A stretch of 61,958 nucleotides of DNA. Source: Candidatus Caenarcanales bacterium (GTDB lineage: Bacteria > Cyanobacteriota > Vampirovibrionia > LMEP-6097). The stretch's first letter is position 1. Each line of letters opens with the position of its first letter. The stretch covers positions 1 to 61,958 of the forward strand of contig JAKVAO010000006.1 of the NCBI GenBank assembly GCA_022447685.1, given 5' to 3'. The notes beneath the pieces were generated by a model. It did no database searches, was not told where the DNA came from, and worked only from the letters and a program-made list of their open reading frames with translations. Below are positions 53,833-61,200 of this stretch, piece after piece. A program made the position numbers and the translations under genes.

Positions 53833-54183
53833 ATTTAACGTAGTAAATTGATTTGTTTATTTAAATATATCATTGTCACACCCCTCTTTGTCTTAGAAAT
53901 TTTTAACTTGAAAAATTAAATTTTTTCTCAAAATAGCTAGCACAAAAGCATAGTGAAATTTCCCAAAAATTTGAAAAAAGTTTTGAAGCCTTGATTTAGA
54001 CTGAATAAAAATTTTTTTCCTATGGTCTTAACTTTGGCTTAACTTTATTTAGTTAATATGATTTAGCACTAGTGTGGCTTAACCAATTTCGCTACCCAGC
54101 AAAGTTTTAAAACAATTTTTTTGATAACAATTTTTTGAATTTTAACCTCGTCTTAATAAAAGGAGTCAATAAAAATACTACGA
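53833..54183. other. 351-base AT-rich gap between dnaA and a divergent gene
   Basis: The gap has long A and T runs and four CTTAA sequences: TCTTAAC at 54026-54032, GGCTTAAC at 54036-54043, GGCTTAAC near 54074, and TCTTAAT near 54150. Such an AT-rich gap beside dnaA is where an origin often lies, but I see no consensus DnaA box (TTATNCACA or its complement). Its role is open. Confidence 0.5.
54034..54062 (+). promoter_or_regulatory. possible promoter with TTAAC dyad in the spacer
   Basis: TTGGCT (54034-54039) and TATGAT (54057-54062) are 17 bases apart, and the spacer is mostly the inverted repeat TTAAC-N8-GTTAA. It would drive the gene at 54184 with a leader of about 115 bases; the repeat could be a repressor site. 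Confidence 0.4.
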
Positions 54184-54597
54184 ATGGTGGACTTTGGGTT
54201 AAATTCAATATTTGGAAGAGGTCAAAATGACCGAACTCAGCGTCAGGCAAGGATTATTGACGAAGATCCTAATAATATTATTGAAGCTAGAGTAATAAAA
54301 GATTCTGATAAGAGCTTTAAAGAAACTTTAAATGATAAATATAACTGGGTTTCATTCGATGCAAATCCTGATTATTCTTCCTCAGATTCATTTTCATCTC
54401 CTGGAACTACACAAACTCCTGAGATGGTGCAAGCAAGAATCAATGTTGCACAGCAGATGATAAAGGGCAACCAGCTTCAGGCTCCGCCTCCATTTATGAA
54501 GGCTGACTTAGGTGATAGACATTCTGGTATTGGTTCATTGTCATCTAATACAGGGAAGGTACCACCTCCACAGATGAATTCTATAGCTAGTGCTTAA
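54184..54597 (+). CDS. hypothetical polar protein, 137 residues
   Basis: I do not recognise this protein. It has no signal peptide or hydrophobic segment. The N-terminus (VDFGLNSIFGRGQNDRTQRQ) is polar, the middle acidic, and residues 75-137 rich in Ser, Pro, Met and Gln (SSSDSFSSPGTTQTPEMVQ, then APPPFMKADLGDRHSG), so it is mostly disordered. AAAGGAGT lies about 17 bases before the ATG, rather far. It overlaps the oxygenase gene by 8 bases, so the two are made together. It may be an export or binding partner of the oxygenase product; that is only inference. Confidence 0.55.
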   Translation: MVDFGLNSIFGRGQNDRTQRQARIIDEDPNNIIEARVIKDSDKSFKETLNDKYNWVSFDANPDYSSSDSFSSPGTTQTPEMVQARINVAQQMIKGNQLQAPPPFMKADLGDRHSGIGSLSSNTGKVPPPQMNSIASA

Positions 54598-55141
54598 TAG
54601 AAGTTTAGTAACAGAAAATTTTATCGGGCTTTACGATTCAGTAATTCCTGAGTCTCTGTGCAGGGATTTAATTAATACTTTTAAAAATAATAAATCAGAT
54701 CGTGTCGAAAATAAGGGTTTACCCAATTTTCAGCATATGGTGATTAAAAGCAATAAAGAACTTGAGAAGCTGGTGATAAAGGCCCTTTCACTATATGAGG
54801 ACACATACCCCAAGCATGCTAAATGGTTTCCTTCGCGTCTTTTTCCGAAGCTTGAATATTTTAGAGTGAAGTCTTATGAAGCAAGTTCAGAAGACCGCTA
54901 TGATCTTCATATAGATGTTGAAGATAAGGAAATGGCTGTGAGATATCTTTCTTTCCTTTTTTATTTAAATGACGATTTTGAGGGAGGGGAAACCGTATTC
55001 CCTGAATTTGATCTAGAGATTAAACCTAAAGCAGGCCGGGTTTTGATGTTTCCACCGATTTGGACACATCCACATTATGCTAAGAAAGTTATTTCTGGTA
55101 GTGATAAGTTTGTCATGTCGACATATCTCCACTACAGCTAG
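54590..55141 (+). CDS. 2-oxoglutarate/Fe(II) dioxygenase (prolyl 4-hydroxylase type)
   Basis: The 183-residue protein has the double-stranded beta-helix fold of P4H-type oxygenases. His107-x-Asp109 in YDLHIDVED and His160 or His162 in WTHPHYAKKV are iron ligands. Lys173, near SGSDKFVMST, binds 2-oxoglutarate. YLSFLFYLNDDFEGGETVFP and GRVLMFPP are the strong family signature. It may hydroxylate a protein, perhaps proline in a Pro-rich neighbour such as the preceding gene's product (inference). It starts at GTG 54590 inside the previous gene and converges with dus, overlapping it by 4 bases. Confidence 0.88.
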   Translation: MLNRSLVTENFIGLYDSVIPESLCRDLINTFKNNKSDRVENKGLPNFQHMVIKSNKELEKLVIKALSLYEDTYPKHAKWFPSRLFPKLEYFRVKSYEASSEDRYDLHIDVEDKEMAVRYLSFLFYLNDDFEGGETVFPEFDLEIKPKAGRVLMFPPIWTHPHYAKKVISGSDKFVMSTYLHYS

Positions 55142-56169
55142 TTTCTATCGTCGTATTTTAAATTATCCATCAACTCAAAAATCATTTCCTCAGCTTCTTC
55201 ATAGGAATTGAGCTGACTTAGCTTGCCTCTAACTTTAGAAGAGCCAGGTAAACCATGAACATACTTAACTATATGTTTTCGAATTTCACGTGTACCAGCT
55301 TCTATACCACGGTATTCGATCATAAGTTTGCAGTGTTTTAGTGAGAGTTCTAGTTTTGCGTGCGCGTCAGGCTCAGGAAGCATCTCACCTGTAGCTATAT
55401 AGTGATTGACTTGTTTCGAGAACCATGGCTTGCCCATAGTACCTCTAGCTATAGCAACTCCATCTGCACCTGTAATCTCTAAGATATTCTTTACATCTTC
55501 TATAGTCTTAACATCACCATTCGCGAAAACTGGAATCTCTAGTCCTGCGATAGCTTCTGCGATTAATTCCCATTTGGCATTGCCTTCGTATTTCTGGGAG
55601 CGGGTTCTACCGTGAAGAGTGAGAGCTGAAATCCCAAGATCTTGGAACATTAGGGCAAGGTCTCTTGCGTTCAGATTATCATAGTCCCATCCGAGTCTTG
55701 TTTTGACTGTTACGGGTAAATTAGTTGCAGATTTAACAGCTTTAACTATGTTCAAAGCTAGTTCAGGGTATTTCATCAGAGCAGCGCCGTCCATACCGTT
55801 AACTATCTTGGCTACAGGGCAACCCATGTTGATATCTATAAATCTAGCTCCGGCGTCAGTTGCTATCCTAGCTGCTTCTGACATGATCTCTGGTTCGTGC
55901 CCAAATAATTGAATTCCTGTAAGTGATTCACCTTCTGGAATATCCATTTTGTTAGGCTCGTGAATGTTCTTATATTGATCACTGTAGATCATTGCTTTTG
56001 AGCTAAGCATCTCTGTAGACATCAAGACATCTTCATCGAATTCTCGACAAAGGATTCGATATGGTAAATCTGTAAATCCAGCCATTGGCGGTATGTAGAC
56101 ATTACCTTTAAGTTCAATGTTGCCGATTTTGATTTGTTTTTTAGCAGGTTTACTAAGGCTTAGAGTCAT
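55138..56169 (-). CDS. dus: tRNA-dihydrouridine synthase
   Basis: Dus reduces specific uridines in the tRNA D-loop with FMN and NADPH. The 343-residue protein has the TIM barrel with VYIPPMAGFTDLPYRILCRE, the motif FIDINMGCPVAKIVNGMDGA with the catalytic Cys in Gly-Cys-Pro, PVTVKTRLGWDYDNLNARD, and ALTLHGRTRSQKYEGNAKWE. VFANGDVKTIED and VAIARGTMGKPWF bind FMN phosphate. Length fits DusB-type proteins. It overlaps the dioxygenase stop. There is no linked Fis gene. Confidence 0.92.
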   Translation of the reverse strand: MTLSLSKPAKKQIKIGNIELKGNVYIPPMAGFTDLPYRILCREFDEDVLMSTEMLSSKAMIYSDQYKNIHEPNKMDIPEGESLTGIQLFGHEPEIMSEAARIATDAGARFIDINMGCPVAKIVNGMDGAALMKYPELALNIVKAVKSATNLPVTVKTRLGWDYDNLNARDLALMFQDLGISALTLHGRTRSQKYEGNAKWELIAEAIAGLEIPVFANGDVKTIEDVKNILEITGADGVAIARGTMGKPWFSKQVNHYIATGEMLPEPDAHAKLELSLKHCKLMIEYRGIEAGTREIRKHIVKYVHGLPGSSKVRGKLSQLNSYEEAEEMIFELMDNLKYDDRN

Positions 56170-56255
56170 TAAAAGTCGCCTGATACAATAATGAATTATA
56201 ACTCAAAATGAACAGTCTTTGTATGTACCTATTTGGTCTTAAAGGTCTATTACAT

Positions 56256-57227
56256 TTATGGCAAAAGATTTAACACAAGCTGTGCCTGAGCATTGGCTTG
56301 TGTAGTCATAGATCCTGCTGTTTGTTGTCTAATTTGAGCCTTGGTAAAAGCTGCGCTTTCTTTAGCCATGTCGGTATCTTAGAAGTGGGATAGTGATTGA
56401 TTTAAAGATATTTCTCTCCCTTCTAGATAACTGTATGCCTCTTCGAGTCTTTTTTGATCAGCGCTATAGACTGATTGCATTCTTGTCATATTGCTAATCA
56501 TTTGATCTAAACTTTCTAAGCCATCAGCATCAAAAACTTGTCCTACTTCTGGGTTGCCTTCTTCACCCCAATATGAGCCAATATTAGCTCCTGGAAGTCT
56601 AAGGTGAATTAATGAATTTCCAGTTGTATTAAGATTGAAGTTTATTCCTGGTGTAGCAGGTCCTCCTAATGGGTTCATGTTTATACTATCTGGATTTATT
56701 GGAGGGCTTGCGTCAGAATTATAGTCAATTGTGAACCCTTGATTATCCTGAGCCCCAGTTTGGACAAAGTTATTGTAAGCCAAGCTACCAGAACCATTTT
56801 TAGTTATAAATTCGTAAGAACCATTAATCACTTCTGTGTTATCAGCTATATCTCTTAGGGTTTGGACCCTAGCATTTATTTCTCTCTGTAAAGCATCAAT
56901 TTCTTCAGTATCGTTAGTACCATTTAATCCTTGTACAAATAATTCCCTGATAGCTTGAAGATTTTCATTGACTTGATATGAGGCTGAGTCTAGAACTTCT
57001 AAGTGTCCCATTTGGTCAGCTATATTCTGTTTAGCTTTGGTGATTCCCCTAAGTTCGGAGCTTAATTTAGTAGAAATGCTGAGTGAGGCTATGTCATCTC
57101 CAGCCCCATTAACTCGTTTACCTGTAGATAATTTCTCTACAGATTTACTGATAGTTCGAGTGTGGCTATTTACTGAATTAACAGTAGTCCTGGAGGCAAG
57201 ATTGAATTGAGTACTAAGTAAGGTCAT
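56256..57227 (-). pseudogene. fliC: flagellin 1, cut short by TAA at a Gln codon
   Basis: The reading frame starts at ATG 57227 and reaches TAA at 56379-56381 after 282 residues. The same frame then continues with DTDMAKESAAFTKAQIRQQT to TAA 56256-56258. The tandem flagellin at 57278-58252 reads Ser-His-Phe-Gln-Asp-Thr-Asp here with CAA, so a C to T change made the stop. It removes the C-terminal D0 helix needed for polymerisation, so the short product could not join a filament. The N-terminal D0/D1 part (residues 1-160) is nearly identical to flagellin 2. A sigma-28 type promoter lies directly upstream. Confidence 0.88.
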
Positions 57228-57239
57228 TCGCTAGTCTAT

Positions 57240-57266
57240 TTATCGGATATTAGTCTGAAAACTTTA
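57240..57266 (-). promoter_or_regulatory. sigma-28 (FliA-type) promoter of flagellin 1
   Basis: Read on the minus strand: TAAAGTTT (57259-57266), 11 bases, then TCCGATAA (57240-57247), against the consensus TAAAGTTT-N11-GCCGATAA, with one mismatch. The -10 ends 12 bases before the ATG, so the leader would be only about six bases. Confidence 0.8.
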
Positions 57267-57277
57267 GGCTATTTGGT

Positions 57278-58252
57278 CTATGGCAAAAGATTTAACACAA
57301 GCTGTGCCTGAGCATTGGCTTGTTTAGTCATAGAACCTGCTGTTTGTTGTCTGATTTGAGCCTTGGTAAAAGCAGCACTTTCTTTAGCCATGTCCGTATC
57401 TTGGAAGTGGGAGAGTGATTGATTTAAAGATATTTCTCTATCTTCTAGATAACTGTATGCCTCTTCAAGCCTTTTTTGGTCTGCACTATAGACTGATTGC
57501 ATACGAGCCATGTTACTAATTATTTGATCTAAATTTGCTAAACCATCAGGGTCATAGTCTTGTGAGACTTCAGGGTTACCAGAGCTTTCAGCAGCTTCTG
57601 AACCGATACTAGCACCAGGCAACCTCAAATGTATTAATGAACTACCAGTGGTAGGGAGACCAAAGTTTATTGCAGGTCTTCCTGGACCTGTACCTGGATT
57701 GAAACTTATGCTGTCTGGATTGTATGGGGCTCCAGGAAAAGTATTATAGTCAATAGTGAAACCTTGTTGATCCTGAGTTCCTGTTTGGATGTAATTATTA
57801 TAGGCATTGCCGCCTGAACCACTATCCGCTATGAACTCCCTAGATCCATTGATAACTTCAGTGTTTTCAGCGATATTTCTTACTACTCTTACTCTTTCAT
57901 TAATTTCTCTCTGCAAAACATCAATTTCTTCAGTATCATTAGTACCATTTAATCCTTGTACAAATAATTCCCTGATAGCTTGAAGATTTTCATTGACTTG
58001 ATATGAGGCTGAGTCTAGTACTTCTAAGTGTCCCATTTGGTCAGCTATATTCTGTTTAGCTTTGGTGATTCCCCTAAGTTCGGAGCTTAATTTAGTAGAA
58101 ATGCTGAGTGAGGCTATATCATCTCCAGCTCCATTAACTCTTTTACCTGTAGATAATTTTTCTATTGACTTATTTAAAGTTTTACTATGACTGTTTACTG
58201 AGTTAACAGTAGTCCTAGACACCATATTGAATTGAGTACTTAGTACAGTCAT
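57278..58252 (-). CDS. fliC: flagellin 2 (intact)
   Basis: Flagellin forms the filament after export through the flagellar type III machine. The 324-residue protein has the N-terminal D0/D1 helices (KSIEKLSTGKRVNGAGDDIA, then SISTKLSSELRGITKAKQNI, then MGHLEVLDSASYQVNENLQA) and the C-terminal helix IRQQTAGSMTKQANAQAQLV ending LNLLP. The middle (about 155-235) is a short Gly/Pro/Asn-rich variable region in place of large outer domains. It has no Cys. It sits downstream of a frameshifted gene with a sigma-28 type box inside that gene's 3' end, and upstream of its truncated copy. Confidence 0.93.
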   Translation of the reverse strand: MTVLSTQFNMVSRTTVNSVNSHSKTLNKSIEKLSTGKRVNGAGDDIASLSISTKLSSELRGITKAKQNIADQMGHLEVLDSASYQVNENLQAIRELFVQGLNGTNDTEEIDVLQREINERVRVVRNIAENTEVINGSREFIADSGSGGNAYNNYIQTGTQDQQGFTIDYNTFPGAPYNPDSISFNPGTGPGRPAINFGLPTTGSSLIHLRLPGASIGSEAAESSGNPEVSQDYDPDGLANLDQIISNMARMQSVYSADQKRLEEAYSYLEDREISLNQSLSHFQDTDMAKESAAFTKAQIRQQTAGSMTKQANAQAQLVLNLLP

Positions 58253-58261
58253 TCGTCTAGT

Positions 58262-58841
58262 TTATTTATCGGATACTTGTATTCTGAAACTATAATCTTC
58301 TTGATCTATCTTTATAATTTCATCCATAAAATTAGGGTGCGCGTTATCACTTCCATCTTTAGTACTTTTAAGACCTTCCTGGAGAATTATAAGCATATTT
58401 ATATGCTCTGGCTTTAACTCAAAAAGACTTAGAGATCTATCATCAATTTTTATAATTTTTTTGTCATAAATAGATGAGTCGACAAGATCTTTTACATAAT
58501 TTAATGCCATGGTGTCTTTTCTTGTGTCGTTTAGATCTGGGTATCTATCTATAGCATCGTCTTTCCAATCATTTAAAACATTATTTGTGAAATAGTTAAT
58601 ATTATTATTGAGATTTTTTCTTGCTCTTATGCGTTCTCTTTGCTGCTGTGCGTTGTTTACTTTCTTTTTAGTGTTTATTTCAGACTTAGAAACTTTTTTG
58701 TTTTCTCCAGTTGAACTAGCTTTTACCTTAATCTTAGGTTTTCAATACCTTTACCAGCTCCGGGAGTCTTACCATCACTATACACACTTACAACCATGCA
58801 AAGATAATAGCTGATATCAATAAATTTTTCTTATTTTTCAT
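58262..58841 (-). pseudogene. secreted coiled-type protein broken by two frameshifts
   Basis: Three frames join into one protein. ATG 58839-58841 starts MKNKKNLLISAIIFA, a signal-like stretch. One base appears missing there, after which a second frame gives MVVSVYSDGKTPGAGKGIE. A second base appears missing in the run of A's near 58744, and the last frame gives KPKIKVKASSTGENKKVSKS onward to the TAA at 58262-58264. The last 82 residues could be translated alone from ATG 58510. Both gaps could be corrected by adding one base. It is either a decayed gene or sequence error. The family is unknown. It lies upstream of the flagellins. Confidence 0.6.
58266..58292 (-). promoter_or_regulatory. sigma-28 type -10 box upstream of flagellin 2
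   Basis: TCCGATAA occurs at 58266-58273 (minus strand), 13 bases before the ATG, the same place as in flagellin 1. The -35 side is weaker (TAGTTTCA with 11-base spacing, or TATAGTTT with 13). The box lies in the last codons of the upstream gene. Confidence 0.6.
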
Positions 58842-58861
58842 GCTAACCTTATCTATAAGCT

Positions 58862-59944
58862 ATGACGACAACGGTTTTAAAAAACGATCTTATTTTACGT
58901 GCAGCGAAGCATGAGAAATTAGAAAGACCTCCAGTGTGGATGATGAGACAAGCTGGTAGATATTTACCTGAATACCAGGCTATTCGCTCAACTATGAGCT
59001 TTCTTGAGCTTTGTAAAAATCCTGATAAAGCAGCTGAAGTTAGCATTCAACCTTTAGAAATTTTAGGCGTCGATGCGATTATCATGTTCTCTGATATCTT
59101 AATCCCACTTGAGCCTATGGGAGCTGATTTGAGTTTCGATACCGGTAAGCCTGAGTTTAGAACTCCTATCAGAACTGCTGATCAGATTGACCACTTAATC
59201 GTGCCTAAGAATATTGGTGAGCGTTGTTCTTTTGTTTATGAGACTTTGGATGAAATCAAAAAACGTGTAGCTGGTGAAGTTCCTGTGCTTGGCTTTGCTG
59301 GAGCGCCTTGGACTCTTGCTAGTTATTTAATTGAAGGTGGCGTTTCTAAGAATTTTGAGAATATCAAAAAACTAATGTACTCTGAACCAAATGCTATGCA
59401 TATTCTGCTAGATAAGCTTACTGAAACTATTATTGATTATCTATCTGTGAAGATTGAACACGGTGCTGATATGCTTCAGCTATTCGATACTTGGGCTTCT
59501 GTTCTTTCTCAGAAAGATTACAAAGATTTTGCACTGCCTTACCAACAGCGTATTATCGCTTCGCTTAAATCTAGATATCCTGGAACTATTATTACTTTAT
59601 ACGTTAATGGTGTTGCTAATGTTCTTGACTATATGATCGATTCAGGGGCTGATGTTGTGAGTATAGATTGGCGTGTGAATCTTAGAGAGATTAGAGAGTA
59701 TGTAGCTTCTTACTCTGATAACGCTACTGCTCGTAAGATTGCTATCCAAGGTAATTTTGATCCATGTTTCCTTCTCGGTGATAAGAATTTTGTTGAGAGA
59801 AAGACTCTTGAGATGTTGGGAGAAGCAGGCTCTGCACCAGGTTATATCGCGAATCTTGGTCACGGTATATTGCCGATGGTTCCTCCTGAAAACGCTAAAG
59901 TATTTATTAATACTATTAAGAATTTTTCTTGCCAGAATGCTTAG
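58862..59944 (+). CDS. hemE: uroporphyrinogen decarboxylase
   Basis: HemE removes four carboxyl groups from uroporphyrinogen III to make coproporphyrinogen III in heme synthesis. The 360-residue protein has the N-terminal signature RPPVWMMRQAGRYLPEYQAI at 22-41 (substrate Arg residues), IMFSDILIPLEPMG with the catalytic Asp, GFAGAPWTLASYLIEGG, and GADMLQLFDTWASVLS. NLGHGILPMVPPENAKVFI is the second signature. ATG 58862 lies closely behind a divergent gene. No other heme genes are visible. It suggests the cell makes tetrapyrroles. Confidence 0.95.
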   Translation: MTTTVLKNDLILRAAKHEKLERPPVWMMRQAGRYLPEYQAIRSTMSFLELCKNPDKAAEVSIQPLEILGVDAIIMFSDILIPLEPMGADLSFDTGKPEFRTPIRTADQIDHLIVPKNIGERCSFVYETLDEIKKRVAGEVPVLGFAGAPWTLASYLIEGGVSKNFENIKKLMYSEPNAMHILLDKLTETIIDYLSVKIEHGADMLQLFDTWASVLSQKDYKDFALPYQQRIIASLKSRYPGTIITLYVNGVANVLDYMIDSGADVVSIDWRVNLREIREYVASYSDNATARKIAIQGNFDPCFLLGDKNFVERKTLEMLGEAGSAPGYIANLGHGILPMVPPENAKVFINTIKNFSCQNA

Positions 59945-59945
59945 G

Positions 59946-59993
59946 TCTATATGGGGGATTTCCTGGTGAATCTCTTGTAAATCCGCATATAGA
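59946..59993. repeat. imperfect hairpin between hemE and the HAD gene
   Basis: TCTATATG (59946-59953) pairs with CATATAGA (59986-59993), and after a small bulge GGATTT pairs with AAATCC, leaving a loop of about 17 bases. There is no following T-run, so it may be an attenuator, a processing site or just a structured spacer rather than a terminator. Confidence 0.55.
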
Positions 59994-60016
59994 GTGTTAT
60001 ATTAGAGTATAAGTTC

Positions 60017-60793
60017 ATGAAAAATTTCGATAATATTAAAGCCTTAATTCTGGATAAAGATGGTGTATTTGTTGATTTCCACAAATTGTGGATGAGAATT
60101 ATTGCTGCAAGAGCGCAGATACTTGCTGAGTATACGACATCTAATTGGGATTCTTTTAATCATGTTAGATCCACTTGTATTAGAGCTATGGGAGTTGATG
60201 ATGAGGATGAGACTATAGATCCTGATTCTCCAGTTTCTATGCCTGCTGATATGGTGAAAACTGCTATTTCGACTGGCTTATACATAGCTGTCAATAGTTT
60301 AGAACCTACTTATACATGGAAAAACGCTCAAGCTGATGTTGCCAAATCTGACAAAGACCTCGCTGAGCAATTAGATTTCGACGATATGATAATTGCGGTT
60401 GATGGTTCTATAGATAAAATCAAAGCAATTGCTGAAGCTGGTTTCAAGCTTGCGATCTTTACTTCTGATTCTGCTAAGAATACAGAAAAGACTTTAGCTA
60501 AGTTTGAACTGAATGATATTGTTCAAGACACTGTTGCTGGCATGTATAAGACAGCTGATATGTACACTGGTATCTGTGAAAGACTTGGTGTTAAAGCAGA
60601 TGAAACTATATTTGTTACCGACTCACCAGTTGATGCACGTATTGGTAAAGAAGCTGGAGCGAATGTTCTTGCTGTATTCTCAGGTGTTATACGCAAAGCC
60701 GACCAAGAGAAGCATGCAGTGAATGTTGATGAATTTATTGATTCTTTAGCTGATTTAGATTTGAGTGCTTTGACTCAAAACGCTGCTGTGTAA
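60017..60793 (+). CDS. HAD-superfamily hydrolase
   Basis: The 258-residue protein has a haloacid dehalogenase-like phosphatase fold. ALILDKDGVFVDF carries Asp13 (nucleophile) and Asp15 (acid/base). An alpha-helical cap of about 100 residues follows. KLAIFTSDSAKNTEKTL has the motif II Ser/Thr, AGMYKTADMYTGI the motif III Lys, and IFVTDSPVDARIGKEAGANV the motif IV acids. It resembles phosphoglycolate phosphatase-type members, but the substrate cannot be told. It lies 8 bases before rnhA. Confidence 0.82.
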   Translation: MKNFDNIKALILDKDGVFVDFHKLWMRIIAARAQILAEYTTSNWDSFNHVRSTCIRAMGVDDEDETIDPDSPVSMPADMVKTAISTGLYIAVNSLEPTYTWKNAQADVAKSDKDLAEQLDFDDMIIAVDGSIDKIKAIAEAGFKLAIFTSDSAKNTEKTLAKFELNDIVQDTVAGMYKTADMYTGICERLGVKADETIFVTDSPVDARIGKEAGANVLAVFSGVIRKADQEKHAVNVDEFIDSLADLDLSALTQNAAV

Positions 60794-60801
60794 ATAATTA
60801 T

Positions 60802-61200
60802 ATGTCTGATAAATTGCAAGTATATACTGATGGTGCTTCCAAAGGTAATCCAGGAAAAGCATCTATAGGGGTAACTATTCTTAAAGATGGACAGGAAATT
60901 GAGTCTATCTCTAAGTTTATAGGAATGCAAACCAATAACTACGCTGAGTACACAGCTATGATCGAAGCTCTTAAATTACTTGCTGATAAGTTCAATGGTG
61001 CAGAATTAGAGTGTTTTGCTGATAGTGAGCTTATGATTAAACAGCTCAATGGTGTCTACAAAGTAAAAAATGCAAATATTAAACCTCTCTATGAATCAAT
61101 TAAAAAGCTTCTAAATAACTTTAGTGCAGTTAGTTTTACTCATGTGCGCCGTGAATTTAATAAACGTGCAGATGAGCTTGCTAATTTGGCATTGATTTAG
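60802..61200 (+). CDS. rnhA: ribonuclease HI-type protein
   Basis: RNase H cuts the RNA strand of RNA-DNA hybrids. All four acidic catalytic residues are visible in the 132-residue protein: Asp10 in VYTDGASKGNPG, Glu49 in NNYAEYTAMIEAL, Asp74 in CFADSELMIKQL and Asp124 in NKRADELANLA. The basic handle of Escherichia RNase HI is missing; the chain resembles the short RNase HI-like type of Gram-positives and archaea. It lies 8 bases after the HAD gene and ends overlapping the convergent gene by 4 bases. Confidence 0.9.
   Translation: MSDKLQVYTDGASKGNPGKASIGVTILKDGQEIESISKFIGMQTNNYAEYTAMIEALKLLADKFNGAELECFADSELMIKQLNGVYKVKNANIKPLYESIKKLLNNFSAVSFTHVRREFNKRADELANLALI

Noticed and set aside
53833..54183. 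Replication origin
   Set aside because: It is AT-rich and next to dnaA but lacks recognisable DnaA boxes, so I describe it only as a gap with repeats.
6571..57227. General reassignment of TAA or TAG to Gln
   Set aside because: About 50 genes end at TAA or TAG at their expected family lengths (for example ribF, obg, hemE), so these codons work as normal stops; only four local exceptions are seen.
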